Both the position numbers and the translations under genes were made by a program. DNA of 34,445 nt. Origin: Planctomycetota bacterium (GTDB lineage: Bacteria > Planctomycetota > UBA1135 > GCA-002748355). The DNA lies in contig JAGQQW010000028.1 in assembly GCA_020426005.1 (NCBI GenBank), positions 1-34,445 on the forward strand, read 5' to 3'. Under the pieces are notes generated by a model. The model had not been told where the DNA came from. It searched no databases and was given only the letters and a program-made list of their open reading frames with translations. Position 1 is the stretch's first letter. Each line of letters starts with the position of its first letter. This document shows positions 32,622-34,445 of this stretch, one piece after another.

Positions 32622-34445
32622 ACGCTTCGACCCCAGCATCTCAGGACACACGCCGTCGCCCACCGAAGGCAGGTCGTACGTTGGTCCTCATCCTCGTGCT
32701 GTGCGTCGTCGGCGCTGCCTTGCTCTTCGTCGGCGACCGATACGGCGCGCGCATTGGTGCCTTCTTCGGCGAGGTGCGAAGCGACTTGTTCGGAGGCAAA
32801 GCGGTTCACGAGAAGAAGGACGACGGTCCAGCCTTCTACACGTGCGGCATGCATCCATGGGTGATCCTGCCCCAACCGGGACTCTGCCCGATCTGCCACA
32901 TGGATCTGACTCCGCTGGATCCTTCGAAGTTCGGTGGCGAGATCTCGATCGACCCCGTCATCGCGCAGAACATCGGCGTCCGTACTCGCCTCGTCGAGCG
33001 CGGTCCGCTCGTCGGCACGGTCCGCACCGTCGGGAACGTCGATTACGACGAGACCTCGCTGCACGACGTCAACTTGCGAGTGTCGGGTTGGATCGAGAAG
33101 CTCTACGTCGACTTCCTCGGTGCGGACGTCGAGCAGGGGCAACCGCTCTTCGAACTCGATTCGCCCGAGCTGCTCCAGGCGCAACGCGACTACCTCCTCG
33201 CTCTCGAGCAGGAGAAGCAACCGGACGTTTCGTTCGTTCCGAGGATCGCTGCCGATGCCGCGTCCACGACAGATGCCGTTCGAGCGCGACTCCGATACTA
33301 CGGAATCGACGATGCACAGATCGAGCAGTTGGAGCGCGATCGACGTGCACGCAAGACGATGACGATCCAGAGCCCGGCTTCGGGCACGGTCGTCGACAAG
33401 ATGGCCGTCGATGGCATGCGCGTCGATCCAGGCATGCGTATGTATCGCATCGCGGATCTCGCCAAGGTCTGGGTCACCGCGACGGTCTACGAGTATCAGT
33501 TGCCGTTCGTCGAGCTCGGCCAGGAGGCGACGGTGCGCCTGTCCTACGTGCCCGGCGAGGAATTCCATGGCCGCGTCACCTACGTGTATCCGTGGACCGA
33601 CGAGAAGACGCGCGAGGTGCGTGTCCGTCTCGAGTTCGACAACGGCAAGGGACTCCTCAAGCCGGGCATGTTCGTGAACGTCGAGTTGCGGCGGACGCTG
33701 GCTGCCGAGCGCACGCTCGTCGATCGCTTCGCGGTCATCGACACTGGCGAGAGGCAAGTTGCGATCGTGAGCCTCGGCAAGGGTCGCTTCGAGCCACGTG
33801 ACGTTCGTGTCGGTATCGAAACCGATGGCGGCAAGGTCGAGGTGCTCGATGGACTCGTGCCAGGCGAACGCGTGGTGACGAGTGCACAGTTCTTGCTCGA
33901 TAGCGAGGCCAAGATCCGAGAGGGGCTCGCGCGCATGGTGCGCGGCGACGTCGTCGGGCAAGAAGCGGCCAAGCCCGTCGCGGGTCCCGAACTCGCCTCC
34001 CTGCCACCTGCGCTGCAATCCGCGATCGAGAACGTACTCGCGGCCTATCTGCGCATCGGGGACATGCTCGCTTCGGACGAGACCACGGGTCTCGACGAAC
34101 GAGGGCTCGAGATCGCCGCCGCCGTCGACTCGATGCTCGCAGTCGAACTCGCAGGGCACGATGGGTTCTGGCAAGCGCACGACGAGGTCGCGACCGTGAG
34201 GGGCAAGGCGTTCGCGCTGGCGGGTGGGCCCGATCTCGCGGAGGCGCGTCTGCTCTTCGCGGATCTCAGCATCGCGCTGAGCAAGCTTCTGCGAGCCACC
34301 GGAGTTCCGTCATCCCCGGCGGGACCACTCGAAGATCTGCACTGTCCGATGTTCCTCGAGAACCAAGGTGGCGCGAGTTGGTTGCAGCGCGCCGGCGAGG
34401 TCAAGAACCCGTTCTTCGGCGAGAAGATGCTGTCGTGCTTCGACG
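32618..34445 (+). CDS. cusB: CusB-like RND periplasmic adaptor with metal-binding domains at both ends (3' end outside window)
   Basis: The frame is open from the ATG at 32618 (AGGAGG about 9 bases upstream) to the end of the window, giving at least 609 residues. An N-terminal helix (about residues 24-42) anchors it. Residues 73-100 form a heavy-metal-binding domain: YTCGMHP with Cys76, Met78 and His79, then CPICHMDL with Cys90, Cys93 and Met95. Residues 107-440 form the adaptor core, with lipoyl half-motifs (LRVSGWIEKLYVDFLGADVE and SPASGTVVDKMAVDGM) and a beta-barrel (VWVTATVYEYQLPFVELGQE). Residues about 465 onward form a DUF3347-type domain ending HCPMFLENQGG (His575-Cys576) and NPFFGEKMLSCF. 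It should hand Cu(I)/Ag(I) to an RND pump expected next. Confidence 0.93.
   Translation, partial: MNASTPASQDTRRRPPKAGRTLVLILVLCVVGAALLFVGDRYGARIGAFFGEVRSDLFGGKAVHEKKDDGPAFYTCGMHPWVILPQPGLCPICHMDLTPLDPSKFGGEISIDPVIAQNIGVRTRLVERGPLVGTVRTVGNVDYDETSLHDVNLRVSGWIEKLYVDFLGADVEQGQPLFELDSPELLQAQRDYLLALEQEKQPDVSFVPRIAADAASTTDAVRARLRYYGIDDAQIEQLERDRRARKTMTIQSPASGTVVDKMAVDGMRVDPGMRMYRIADLAKVWVTATVYEYQLPFVELGQEATVRLSYVPGEEFHGRVTYVYPWTDEKTREVRVRLEFDNGKGLLKPGMFVNVELRRTLAAERTLVDRFAVIDTGERQVAIVSLGKGRFEPRDVRVGIETDGGKVEVLDGLVPGERVVTSAQFLLDSEAKIREGLARMVRGDVVGQEAAKPVAGPELASLPPALQSAIENVLAAYLRIGDMLASDETTGLDERGLEIAAAVDSMLAVELAGHDGFWQAHDEVATVRGKAFALAGGPDLAEARLLFADLSIALSKLLRATGVPSSPAGPLEDLHCPMFLENQGGASWLQRAGEVKNPFFGEKMLSCFD

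Noticed and set aside
31957-33801. 614-residue plus-strand frame overlapping the efflux genes
   Set aside because: Arg/Ser-rich, out of frame with both the TolC-like and CusB-like genes.
32513-34180. 555-residue minus-strand frame opposite the adaptor gene
   Set aside because: The plus strand encodes a full adaptor with recognised domains, so this is a shadow.

Overview
The window is GC-rich, tightly packed bacterial DNA with no rRNA, tRNA, CRISPR array, phage gene or intact insertion sequence that I can see. The gene content suggests a member of the Planctomycetota or a lineage with similar gene habits. The signs are a formylglycine-type sulfatase, an ECF sigma factor fused to a membrane-spanning extracytoplasmic tail, a TPR-CHAT protein, many large exported beta-rich proteins, and a roughly 100-residue module shared by four exported proteins. 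This is inferred from gene style, because no marker gene is present.

Layout. 1-2.5 kb: the 3' part of a TPR-CHAT protease-like gene with a PDZ-like insert. 2.5-9.1 kb: a secreted aspartyl protease (-), an alpha/beta hydrolase (+), a secreted beta-helix protein (+), a small membrane protein (+), a DUF2071 protein (-) and a sulfatase (-). Two related 76-bp intergenic repeats lie at 4684 and 9095. 9.4-16.6 kb: a very large exported HEAT-repeat protein (+), an exported protein (-), a second aspartyl protease lipoprotein (+), a remnant of a hydrolase gene, a membrane protein (-) and an exported lectin-like protein (-). 16.8-21.1 kb: a leftward four-gene operon of sigma factor-membrane fusion, DUF4282 protein, small membrane protein and TAXI-type binding protein.

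21.2-27.3 kb: an LtrA-family membrane protein (-), a cupin plus zinc alcohol dehydrogenase operon (+), a membrane-anchored unknown (+), a PhnB-like VOC protein (+), a SpoIIAA-like STAS protein (-), and a translationally coupled pair of membrane proteins (-).

27.4 kb to the end: a metal-handling island. A PF03773-type permease faces left. Facing right are a periplasmic multicopper oxidase, a very cysteine-rich exported protein, a TolC-family outer-membrane lipoprotein and a CusB-like adaptor with metal-binding domains at both ends. The adaptor runs off the window, and an RND pump gene (cusA-like) is expected just beyond. Together these would oxidise, bind and export copper or silver from the periplasm.

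The observations most worth following are the PDZ insertion inside the CHAT domain, the sigma factor/TAXI membrane operon, the shared exported module, the cysteine-rich protein of the copper island, and the two-copy intergenic repeat.
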